NCBI GenBank assembly: GCA_039583875.1
Contig: CM077166.1
Span: 80,598,564-80,662,563 of the forward strand
Direction: 5' to 3'
Length of the DNA stretch: 64,000 nucleotides
From: Platanthera guangdongensis
Taxonomy: Eukaryota > Streptophyta > Magnoliopsida > Asparagales > Orchidaceae
Shown: positions 46,920 to 56,938 of the stretch, in pieces
Numbering within the stretch: the stretch's first letter is position 1
How the letters are laid out: each line of letters begins with the position of its first letter
Translations under genes and position numbers: made by a program
The notes under the pieces: model-generated
Databases searched by the model: none
What the model was told of the DNA's origin: nothing
What the model saw: the letters and a program-made list of their open reading frames with translations, nothing else

Positions 46920-49841
46920 CTAAATGATACCTGAGTGGAATAACTCGGGGTATTCCTCCAACATAGCTTGCTCTCGCTCCCAAGAAAGCTCCTCACGTCC
47001 GCAATTATCCCAACGGACTTTAACCATTCTGACCTCCTTGTTGCGGAGTCGTTTGACCGCAACGTCTTCAATTCGTACTGGTCTGACCCTTGTTGTTAAC
47101 TCATAATCAACCGGTACCTGATTGTCTGCAACGATCTGCGAAGGCTCTTGCACTGCCTTACGCAACACCGATACGTGGAATACGTCATGCAGCCCCCTCA
47201 ACTCCGTCGACAGCTTCAACCTATACGCCGCCTCGCCAACACGCTCCAGGATTTCAAATGGTCCAAGGTATCTCGGACTCAGCTTCTTCAAGCGTCGAAC
47301 CCGCGATACACCCTTGAACGACTTGATCTTTAAATATACCATGTCGCCAACATTGAACTCCACATTTCTATGTTTGGCATTGTAATACTTTGACTGTCTA
47401 TCCTGAGCAATCTTCAGCCTTTCTTGAATTGTCCGTATCATTGAAGTGGCATCTTCCACCGCTTGACGTTTATACAACTTTGATTCGCCTGCCTCCAACC
47501 AAGACAACGGCGTACGACACTTCCTCCCGTACAAAGCTTCGAAAGGCGCCATTCCAATGCTTGCCTGAAAACTATTGTTGTAAGCAAACTCCACCATGTA
47601 CAAGTGATCCTCCCAATTCTTCCCGAAATCTAGGACGCACATGCGAAGCATGTCCTCCATAGTCCTGTTGACTCTCTCGGTTTGGCCATCTGTCTGCGGG
47701 TGAAAGGCTGTGCTGAACTTTAGCTTAGTACCCAACAGACCATGCACCAACATCCAGTCATTTGACGTGAAGCGTCCATCATGATCACTAACAATACTGC
47801 GAGGCACACCATACAGTCGTACAATATTATCCACGTAGAGTTTAGCTAACTTTTCTACTGGATCTTCCTTTCTCATTGGGATAAAGTGCGACACCTTTGT
47901 CAATCTATCTACGACCACCCAAATGGCGTCATTTCCTTTCTACGACTTCGGCAAACCGTGCACAAAATCCATAGATATATCGTCAAACTTCCATTCTGGG
48001 ATAGGAAGGGATTTCAAGAAACCTCCGGGCTTCTGGCATTCCGCCTTCACTAATGCACAAGTACGACACTTGGCCACATAAAGAGCCACATCCTTCTTCA
48101 AACCCGGCCACCAGAATAATTTCTTCATGTCTCTATACATTTTCGTGCTTCCCGGGTGGATTGAGTACTTGGTATGATGAGCCTCATACATTAACTCCTC
48201 CCGAATATTATCCGCACTAGGAACGCATAGACGACCGTCCTTTCTTAGCAACCCGTCTTCAACCACAAACTGGGAATTTGACCCATCCAAAGATTCATCC
48301 AAGATTTGCTTCATGCTGCTATCCTGAACCAAAGCCCTCCGAACTCTATCCGCTAGGTCACACTGCACCTCTGTCCAAAACAGTTTTGCCTCGACACTAG
48401 ACTGCTTGTCAACGCAAGATATCTCCAATGCCTCCAGCTCTTGGACCAATCTCTTATCATGCACTGATAACCAATTGGCTTGTGCGGGAATCTTACGACT
48501 CAACGCATCCACCACTGCATTTCCCTTCCCAGGCACATAGTGTATCTTGAAGGTGTAGTCCCCTAAGAACTCCATCCACCTCCTCTACCTCATGTTCAGA
48601 TCCTTTTGGTCCAATAGGTACTTCAAACTCTTATGATCGGTGTAAATATCGACCTTCACACCGTACAGATAGTGCCTCCAAAGCTTTAGAGCAAAAATCA
48701 CGGCCGCCAACTCTAAGTCGTGGACCGGATAATTCCTCTCGTGAACATTCAGTTGTCGTGAACCATAAGCTATCACTCTCCCATGCTGTAGCAGGACACA
48801 GCCCAAACCACTGCCCGAAGCATCACTATAGATCTCGAACCCTTCGGTTCCACTTGGCGAACATAAAATAGGCGCCGTGGTTAACCGCCTCTTCAATTCT
48901 ACAAACGCATGTTCGCACTCCGAAGACCACACAAACTTCTGATCCTTTCTTGTCAACGTTGTGAGTGGTAGTGCTATCCGCGAGAAGTTCTCTACGAAGC
49001 GCCTGTAGTAGCCAGCAAGCCCTAGAAAACTCCGGACCTCTGCCATTGTAGTCAAAGTAGGCCACTCCCGTATCGCCACTATCTTCGCCGGATCCACAAC
49101 TATTCCTTCTCCACTGACAACATGACCAAGGAACGCTATTGAGGATAACCAGAATTCACACTTGGAGAATTTTGCATACAACTGACTTTTCCTCAATGTC
49201 TCCAACACCAAGTGTAAATGCTTGTAGTGATCCTCCTCGCACCGCGAATACACCAGAATATCATCGATAAATACTATGACAAACTGATCCAGGTATTCTC
49301 TGAACGTCTTATTCATCAGATCCATAAACACGGATGACGCATTCGTCAACCCAAACGGCATGACCGTGAACTCGTAATGCCCAAACCGCGTACTGAATGC
49401 TGTCTTTGGAATGTCGCTCTCCCTTATCCTCAACTGATAGTAACCAGACTTCAAATCTAACTTCGAATATACGGTCGACCCAACCAACTGATCGAATAGA
49501 TCGTCAATCCTCGGGATTGGATATTTGTTATTCTCCGTAAGTTTGTTCAATTCCTGATAATCGATACAAAGCCGCAAGCTCCCATCTTTCTTCTTAACAA
49601 AGAGAACTGGTGCGCTCCTAGGTGACGAACTTGGACGCACATAACCTTGCTCTAGCAACTCCTTCAATTGCACCTTCAACTCTGCCATTTCTCTTGGGGC
49701 TATCCGATAGGGGGAGCGTGACACCGGTTTGGCACCCGGTACCAGCTCTATAGTAAAGTCTATCTCCCACTGAGGAGGGGCTCCTGGGAGATCATCTGGA
49801 AACACATCAGGATACTCGGACACAACTGGGATGTTGCCCAA
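46920..49841 (-). pseudogene. pol: Gypsy-5 pol: RT, RNase H, integrase, chromodomain
   Basis: One frame of 974 codons with only two stops, both TAG (about 48584 between RNase H parts, and 47939 before the integrase core). RT carries both catalytic regions: Asp in [11 protein letters not shown] (about 49450) and an intact FIDD (about 49270). RNase H has YSDAS, DLELAAV and YTDHKSLKY. Integrase has HHCC intact (EAHHTKYSIHPG, CRTC) and Asp (SMDFVHGL), Asp (SDHDGRFTS) and Glu (QTDGQTER). The tail has a GPY/F stretch and a chromodomain-like end ([16 protein letters not shown] near 46990). All catalytic residues that I can place are present. Only the nonsense codons and upstream damage silence it. 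Confidence 0.95.
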
Positions 49842-49859
49842 ACTAGGTTTAGGCGTCGA

Positions 49860-50313
49860 AGTCTACACTAGAGTGACATACAGTTCTACCCCAGACCGAA
49901 CTGCCGGGAGCACCTGAAGGGCTGACATCAAAATCTTACCCGACCCCTTCATGCCCGCGAAAGTCACCTTATGACTAGCTCTCAACTGACCCACTAGCAA
50001 CTTCGATCAACGTATGTCTGCTGCTCCGAGAGCCTGACCATACTAAAGATCACGTTGAACTCTCCTAGCGGTAGAAACAACGCCTGCAAATCAAACTTTT
50101 GACTCACAATCCATACCTAAACGCAACAGATTCTATCTGCGCGCATCGAGCACTACTAGTCAACAATACATCCATTAAGACTTTTGCCATCGGAAGATAT
50201 ATTCCGACACGTAATACAATTCCTTTGGGCAAACGGAGACACAAAGCCTCCTTTAACGAACGGTGCTCCCGCCGGATAAACGAAATTCAGAACAACGCTT
50301 AGCACAAGCGGTT
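49860..50313 (-). pseudogene. pol: Gypsy-5 protease remnant
   Basis: The sense frame around 50256-50200 reads the family's conserved RLPKG stretch, and around 50060-50045 the LPLGEF stretch, both typical of Gypsy protease. The DSGA active site expected near 50290 is missing through a small deletion and stop. Frames shift at least twice before pol begins at 49841. Confidence 0.6.
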
Positions 50314-50365
50314 CTAGGTTAACATGCACAAAGACTACAAGTGTCTAAAGCTAAATGCTAGAATT

Positions 50366-51316
50366 TTAAACCTTACCTGTCACCACGTCTGCTTGCTTTC
50401 TGTCCTCTTGCTGACCAAGCTTGTACTCTTCAGACTTCCTTTCGGACTTTGCACGTCCACTCCAACACTCACGTGCAAAATGTCCCACTTTTTCGCAGAT
50501 ATAGCAAGCTCTTGGGACTCGACTTGTAGTTGCTCCCGACGCACCAGAAGAAGGGGCTGAGTTCGAAGTCTTCAGCTTCTTATTCCAACTGCGGACATCG
50601 GACTTTGAACTTGGCCCTTTGAACTGTGGTTTCTTAGTACCAGAGTCCTCACCTGCTCCTGACATAGCTTCCTTAATCTTCTGAGCACCATCCCACCATT
50701 CTCGGGCAAAGTGTCCTTTCTTTCCACAAGTATGACAGTTGTAAGCAACCTTGCTAGTCGATGATCTAACCTTCTTCTTCAGCATTTTGCAAGATGCACC
50801 CCTCATAGGAATTGCAGAGTTCGATACCCTACTCACTGGTATCTGGTGAATTTTTCCCATTTCCACTTCCAAAGATCTGGCCGACTCTACCAAGGCTCGA
50901 AATCCCATTAGTTTTGGTCCTAGAAGTAGAATTCGCAGTTCGTCACGTAGACCACTATAGAATCTATCGACTATAGACCTCTCGTTCTCCAACTCAAAGC
51001 ATGGGTAGCGGCTTATCAAAAGGAATGCCTGCAAATACTCATCAACTGAGTGCGTACCCTGCACCAAGCACATATTCAACGGCTGACCTGATGGCCTCCT
51101 AAATGTCATTTGATTCAACACACCACCCGACATTGAAGTCATCTCGGGGACAAAAGGTTGCACATTGCTTCCTTGCTGTGCACTAGTCATAGCGAGCACC
51201 ACTTCAACGATCCTTCTTATGGTTTCTAACGAAAGAGGGGTCTCAAGCGCGCCACTGGGTGCACTATAATCCTCAGAAACCAGATGTTCTATCGGCTCTA
51301 CGCCACTCCCGGTCAC
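50366..51316 (-). pseudogene. gag: Gypsy-5 gag, internally shortened
   Basis: A 316-codon frame from ATG 51316. The N-terminal half of the usual capsid (the Trp-containing region) appears missing between about 51110 and 51070, while the later part (VDEYLQAFLLISRYPCFE...) is kept. Two zinc knuckles follow: CX2CX4HX4 with the last Cys replaced by Trp (about 50745-50700), and an intact CYICEKVGHFAREC (about 50505-50465). The open frame continues only three codons past a G|GTAAGG donor-like site at 50377/50376. Confidence 0.82.
50371..50380 (-). promoter_or_regulatory. Candidate splice donor at the gag end of Gypsy-5
   Basis: Sense ACAG|GTAAGG, a near-consensus plant 5' splice site, splitting a Gly codon in phase 1 after Val-Val-Thr. 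It is at the same place as the Gypsy-4 donor. Unspliced reading stops three codons on (TAA). The acceptor is uncertain because of the damage downstream. CTAG at 50317-50314 would give only 63 nt. Confidence 0.5.
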
Positions 51317-51525
51317 CTATAGTCATACAAAACACCAATAAGTGACCAAACAAAATTGCAAAAAGCAATTATAGGAACGCGCAGGTTCCTCAACCACAAG
51401 TATTTTTCATTCCTAAGTGGACATTCATGGGTTCTTTTTAATGTTATAACGATGACGCACACATGTGCTCACCACCCCTTAAAAGAATTCGCCCACGAAT
51501 TCATTTAAGCTTGACCGTAACCGGA

Positions 51526-51537
51526 AGTCTGATACCA
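51526..51537 (-). other. Primer-binding site of Gypsy-5
   Basis: Sense TGGTATCAGACT, three bases after the 5' LTR. Matches initiator tRNA-Met for 10 bases. Confidence 0.92.
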
Positions 51538-51540
51538 AAT

Positions 51541-53530
51541 TGTAACACCCCCATCTGTCGTATGGCATATAACAGAAGGTCCAGCTGGAACCCGACGCCA
51601 TATACCACAGACAGTCGGAAGGGTTACCAAATGAATAATCAAACCAACCAATTAAGACTACTCGTCCTAACCACAGAGCATTCTAGCGGAAGTTTTTAAA
51701 GTTGAAGAACCCAAACTTAAATCCATCAAATATGAATGTCCACATTTACAACTACAAGAACGAACCCCAAATACACTGAAACAGGTACATGGCCTTATGG
51801 CCTTACAAATGTTCATAAATATAACATTTCTTACATACATCGGCTCGCAGGCTGGCCACACATGAGAAATGTAAAAACAACTAATCTACGGCCTTCTAGG
51901 GACAGCACAGCAACATGGGCTCCAGCCCGCTATTTGGCGCTCGGCTCCGCAGCACCTGCAAGCACATACCACCACACGGTGGCAAATAAAGCAACGGTCA
52001 GCTAAAAGCCGACCAAATTATAACGACCCTGCCCCTTACTCGGGACGGCGGTGCTCTTTCCCTACAAAACATTAGCCCAACAATATATATATCGCAATTA
52101 TAATTCGCCACAGGTGTAGGCTCGCACGGCCAAACACCCCGTGCACTCAGGGCACATTCATGGTGAACCCTGACAAATCAGTGCATTCACCACCATCCCT
52201 AGGATGGCAACAACATGTGAGCATTTAGCCTTTCTGACCACTGTCTAAGGCTCCGACTATGCCAACGGCCAGTCCCCGTCTTCGGGTCTCTCGCACCGAA
52301 CCACATAGCCTAGGTCCAATTCCACTTGCCCGTTGCTCACGCCGCATGTCCAATTTAAGGAACTTTGCGCGGGCCAAGCTTCTCTCGGATCCCAAATTTT
52401 CCAAAACAATCTCATAACCCAGTTATGATCAAGGCCGGTTCCCAGACCGCCAAGTTAGCAGAACACGTTTCCGCTCAGTTTTCCGGGTGCGCCTTGAAGC
52501 TAACCTCCAAGGATCCCTGCTGCAATCTACCACGTAGAAACCCGAAAAACCCAAAGCACGGAGTCTTCTCCGGCAAAACCATATCAAATGCAACATCACC
52601 GATCCAGACAAAACACGTCCGGGTAGGCTTCACACACAATGCCTATGCCCGTACTTACGATTTCGGGCTCTACATGCAACACAAGGGGGACTATTCCCGT
52701 CAACCCCAAGGAACACCACGCACTCACCGCATACTCGCGGGAGCGGGATTCCCTATGCAGAAAGAAAGAGCTTCAAGCGCTCAAGTTGAGAATCGTTACC
52801 CTTGTAGTCCGTTTTGGCGCCATGGAAAAAAGCTACGCGGTTAGAACTCTTCGCAATGACCTTCCCTCCACGGATCTGCTCTCCGATTTCGAAACGGTGC
52901 TTCGATGCTCCGCCGGCGGCCGGAAACCTCCTTCTTCTTCCTCTCCTCTCTCACTTTGGAAGGGGAGAACTTTGGAGAGAAAATGAGGGAATAACTCCCT
53001 ATTCCCGGCCTTAACAGAGCAGGATTTCATCTGGGCCGTCGGATCTAAATTAAAGGAAACGAATGGCTCGGATCTGCACAAAATTCCCCAGACCTGGGCC
53101 GCACACGGCTTGGCACACGGCCGTGTACAAGGCCGTGTGGCTCGATCCAGGCACGATCGTCGAACTGAGAAACGCACACGGGTCAAGACACGCCCGTGTC
53201 TGACCTGACACGCCCGTGTCGGGTTCCTCGACAGGCCCGTGTTCGTGGGCGTGTCACGCATAACCGCCACGGCAACGGACACGACCCATCAGGACACGGG
53301 TAGGGACACGGGTTGGCACACGCCCGTGTCGGATGACACGCCCGTGTCGGATGACACGCCCGTGTCATCCGGCCGTGTTCCTAGCCGTGTCCTTCTCGGG
53401 TTGGAAACGACCAAAAAATCACCAGCCAGACACGGCCTTGGACACGCCCGTGTCCTAGGCCGTGTACCCCTACAGGCACCAAAAACTCTTTTTCCGCGAC
53501 CGACTCACACACAAAATTCGGGGCGTTACA
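51541..53530 (-). repeat. Gypsy-5 5' LTR
   Basis: 1,990 bp, 18 bp longer than its partner because of one extra GGATGACACGCCCGTGTC unit near 53331-53348. The palindrome array spans 53080-53465. Confidence 0.97.
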
Positions 53531-54275
53531 ATTTGACTGCCTCCTTATGGCAACAACCAGTGGTGTAGGACTCTGCAGTGTGTCAGACTATACCTATTCC
53601 TCTTATTCCTCTACTGCCTCTAGTTCTGCTTCCACCGGAGATGAATTTCATTTCATACTTTTTGCTATTAAACATCCTACGTATGACGGGAGTGTCGATT
53701 TCATGGCATTGGATGACTGGATCATTGCCATCAAAGAGAAGTTTTTGTATTCGAGAATTTCTGCTGGCTAGAAGGTAATGGTCGCCGCTTCCCAGCTAAA
53801 AGGCCTTGTAAAGAGATGGTGGATCCGAGAGAAAGAGATGTTCTTAGAGGGATGTTCGTGGGAATTTTTCAAGCGGCTATTGCTAAAGAAATTTCTGTCA
53901 TCAGTCGATTAAGATCGTCTGATGAATAATTTTTTGCACCTGAAATAGAGACAGCTCACGGTTAGTGATCCTGAGATAGAATTCAGTAAGTTGAGTAGGT
54001 TTTCTCCAGATTTAGTAGCCTCAGAGGCAGGTAGGGTGAAGAGATTCATTAGTCGACTTCGTAGTGACATCCAGCAGTTGGGTAGTTTATACCAGTCAGA
54101 GACTTATGCAGAGGAAGTAGAAGCTACTCTAAGAGTCCAGGCTATCGACAATGCCAAGAATCGATATGCCCAAAAGAGGAAGGAAATGAGAAAGACCGAT
54201 GTTAGCGGAAGCTCTCGAGTTTCTGGCCATGCTTCGAAGAATGGAAGCAAGGAAGCTTGTAGTTTCTATGACCAT
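53531..54275 (+). pseudogene. gag: Gypsy-6 gag, second part
   Basis: It continues from 44893 after the second ATTTG. The main frame (from 53547) has a Ser-rich start and then the retrotransposon gag core (HPTYDGSVDFMALDDW near 53675). A TAG at 53769 follows, then LVKRWW (about 53805), further stops near 53910 and 53945, and an open block 53991-54275 rich in basic helices. The part before 53547 lies in another frame, so at least one indel is present. It is truncated at 54275 by the Athila-7 LTR before any zinc knuckle. Confidence 0.82.
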
Positions 54276-55672
54276 TGATAAGTCAATATTTATAGTTATT
54301 TTAATATAGATTTTCATTCCTGTAGAGTTGGTGTACGTCTTACTTTTTGTAGAGTGTGTGAGTATTTTATTTCATGTAGAGTGCGTGCGTTTTGAATTCA
54401 AGTAGAGTGTGTTGAGTATTTACTTTTTGTTGTGTGTGTGTGTGTGTGTGTGTGTTTGTTTTAAGTAGAGTGTATGGGTGTGTGCATTTATTTCCTCATA
54501 CTCATTTGAGTAGGACTCACTTTAATTTTCCTCCTTCTCATTTAAGTAGGACTTGTGTGTGTGAGTTTTTTACTTTCTGTCGAGTGCGTGTGAGTGTTTT
54601 CATTTTCGTAGAGTGCGTGCATGGGTGCATTTATTTCCTCCTACTCGTTTGAGTTGGACTCACTTTCATTTCTCGCCCACTCATTTAAGTAGGCTCGCAA
54701 TTTAATACTTTCCTTACTGCTTTCTTTTATCGCTTTCATTTTCAGCTTTCATTTTCAGCTTTAATTTTATCGCTTACTTCTCACAAGCCGTCCCCATTCC
54801 GATGAGTAGCTACCCGCTCTTAGCCCTCAGCATCGAAGAGCATTGGGACAGATAAAATATCTTTAAATAATTAAAGGTACTATTTTTCTAATTAATTTAA
54901 TTACTTAAGGTTTGCCTCTGGTTTACGAAGCGTAGAATCACATAATCGATGTGTGGGCTTTATTTTCGTAGTTCATACGATAGCTAGCCGAGAGGCCATG
55001 CATATGGACCGATCACCCCTTGGTAAATGGAGTTTCGCACAAACGCTCGAGAGAGGAGGCGTGCCACACTACCGGATTACGTTCCCCACCCAATTGCGGG
55101 GTTCTTAGCATAATGCGGGCATTAAGAGAAGTCATTCGTCAGACGAGAGCCCGGTCGAATAGTCTTAATGTTCAGGTGAGTGAAAGTCCTAGAGATAGGT
55201 GAGCTCATTCCTGTGGAACCTCCACGGCCAAGTCTTCGTCTTAATTAATTGGAAACTTAGGATCTCTTTTTATTAAAAGTATATTTTAGTTCAAATTTTA
55301 TTCGATGCGGTTGCGCTAATCTCTTCATCGCCTCCATCCTTTTTACAGCTTTTTTTTCTTCCTTTTTATATTTAAATAATTATATCACGACAAGATAATA
55401 TCGGTAAAATAATAGTCCCCTCTAGGGAAGAGTAGAAATAATCAACCCGACCCCGAGAATAATACGACCTCGATATTCCACATCAGAATATCCTGTAGTA
55501 CTCGTGATAGGTGCACTTGCCTCCTCTCGTTAAAACTCGATTTCACATGTTTTATATCCAAATAATAAATCTGCGCGCCCCGTTTTTTATATAAAACCAA
55601 ATCCGCTTTTTTAAATAAACCGCCCGGGGCGCCGCGTGCTAGAATTAATTTTTGGAATTTTAACCCCCATCA
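54276..55672 (+). repeat. Athila-7 5' LTR
   Basis: 1,397 bp from TGATAAGTC to CCCCATCA. It contains imperfect repeats of TGTAGAGTGTGTG and CCTCCTACTC(G/A)TTTGAGT at 54310-54700, a TG microsatellite (54431-54455), and a TATA-like TATATAAAAC near 55590. The third quarter (54950-55250) is less AT-rich, with a short non-protein-like open frame. Confidence 0.7.
54431..54455 (+). repeat. TG microsatellite
   Basis: About eleven TG units in the Athila-7 LTR. Confidence 0.9.
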
Positions 55673-55678
55673 AGTTTT

Positions 55679-55696
55679 TGGCGTCGTTTCCGGGGA
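55679..55696 (+). other. Primer-binding site of Athila-7
   Basis: TGGCGTCGTTTCCGGGGA, two mismatches from the tRNA-Asp-complementary site common in Athila/Tat elements, six bases after the LTR end. Confidence 0.75.
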
Positions 55697-55837
55697 AATC
55701 AATTGTTTTAATTTATTTTTTGTCTTTTTTAGTTATTTTTCTTTGATAAATTGCTCCTATTTTGTAAATATTATGCTAACTTAGATTTATTTTTGTTTCC
55801 TGAAATTTTCAGAAAAATTGCCAAAAATTGCAAGTAC

Positions 55838-56283
55838 ACGCCCATGTACTTTGGGTCACGCCTATGACCTGCGCGTGATACGTCAATTTCCGTGAAATCA
55901 GCCGTTTTGTGAAGGAAAATCATGACACGCCCTGCGACACGCCTGTGTCAAATGTGACACGGCTGTGACCAAGACCCGTGTCATTCCAGCTCGACGAAAT
56001 CATGCTCAAAGATCAACGACCGACCCGACACGCCCGTGTCAAGATGTGACATGGGCGTGTACTCCTCCACCTGGCCCGACAAGATAGCGCGACGACTTTT
56101 CGATGCAACCCATCCTAGATCCACCTGCTGGACACGCCCTCTAAAATACCCGTGTCGGCAGAGACACGGGCGTGACTTCCATGTGGACCACCCTGAAGTC
56201 AAAAAAGCCGTCAAATCTATGGATCACCTCATGAATAGTGCTGACACGCCACCCGACACGCTGGTGTCAGAGGGCGTGTACTG
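55838..56283 (+). repeat. GACACGCCCGTGTC array in Athila-7 leader
   Basis: About ten GACACGCC(C)GTGTC palindromes or halves, with one CAGCTCGACGAA segment. It lies downstream of the PBS, not in the LTR. The open frames across it (56036-56284 and the reverse) are repeat by-products. Confidence 0.82.
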
Positions 56284-56294
56284 AAATTTTTTCC

Positions 56295-56302
56295 TATAAA
56301 TA
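56295..56302 (+). promoter_or_regulatory. Candidate TATA box after the Athila-7 array
   Basis: TATAAATA 12 bp after the last palindrome, in the order array then TATA seen in the Sirevirus LTRs and before their envelope-like genes. It could be an internal promoter, or mark a fragment of another LTR. Confidence 0.45.
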
Positions 56303-56938
56303 TAAGCTTGCTGTATGAAGTCCTGTTCTCCTATTGGGAACCATTTTGTCTAGGGTGGTGCTGCTCTAATGCATTCCAAAGCTTTGTAAAGGAAATTTAT
56401 CCCCCTCTATTTAGATTTTGTTCTTAGCTTTTGTTGTAATCTGCCGTTTATTTAATAAAATACGTTTTTTTCTCTCTTTATCTGGTTTTGGAATGTATCT
56501 GAGCACCCTGCTTATGCAATCTTATTTATCATTGTTTTATCTTTATTTTTCTCCTCTTTTAATATGGGTGTGTGTGTATGAGAATGTTTTTTATGTTTTT
56601 ATGTTTCAGTATTTTTACTTAACTGTGTTAGACTTAGGATTTTTATTGCCTTTTATGCATCCTTATAAATCCGTAAAAGCGTTTTTAAAGTGGTTTTTAT
56701 TTTCTCTAACTTAAATTTTCTTGTTTAGGTCGTAAAACTTTTCATTCTTTTAGACTTTATTTTCACTTTTATGCACTTTTATGAAGTTATAAGAATGCAT
56801 ATAAACTCGTTTTAATTTTGCCCCTTTAATTTCTATTTTCTCTTTTTATGCATTTCTACCGCATTCTAGCGGTTGAAATTTAGTTATTTTAATTTTTTTA
56901 GAAAACTTTGTTTTTCGTATTTTTTTGTACGCGTGCTG
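56303..56938 (+). other. AT-rich sequence after the Athila-7 TATA box
   Basis: T-rich, with one hydrophobic open frame (56418-56714) that has no recognisable domain and is best explained by base composition. It ends at the breakpoint of the segmental duplication. Confidence 0.5.

Larger units (their letters stand above)
44894..53530 (-). mobile_element. Gypsy-5: young Tekay-like chromovirus, nested in Gypsy-6 gag
   Basis: LTRs 44894-46865 and 51541-53530 begin and end TGTAAC...GTTACA, with perfect target duplication ATTTG (44889-44893, 53531-53535). Sense order is gag, PR remnant, RT, RNase H, INT, chromodomain. The LTRs differ by about 26 substitutions (about 1.3%, by eye) plus one 18-bp unit, so this is the most recent insertion in the window. 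Pol has only two in-frame stops. Gag has a shortened capsid, and the protease core is damaged. Confidence 0.97.
54276..56938 (+). mobile_element. Athila-7: 5' end of an Athila/Tat-type Gypsy element
   Basis: LTR, PBS and leader only. The LTR termini TGAT...ATCA are inverted. The PBS matches tRNA-Asp, as used by the Athila and Tat lineages, rather than the tRNA-Met used by every other element here. The element is cut at 56938 by the duplicated Gypsy-4 LTR. No coding region is included. Confidence 0.7.

Noticed and set aside
46592..46927. Open frames across the Gypsy-5 LTR palindromes
   Set aside because: They exist on both strands because the units are palindromic and contain few stops. No domain is recognisable.
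50314..50376. 63-nt intron in Gypsy-5 with acceptor at 50314
   Set aside because: It is shorter than plant introns usually are, and the joined frame does not lead into the protease. The donor is kept as a candidate, but this acceptor is not supported.
55020..55202. Short open frame in Athila-7 LTR
   Set aside because: 60 codons, no recognisable similarity, inside an LTR.
56418..56714. Hydrophobic frame resembling a membrane protein
   Set aside because: The T-rich DNA gives Phe/Leu-rich translation by composition. There is no start context, domain or conservation to support it.
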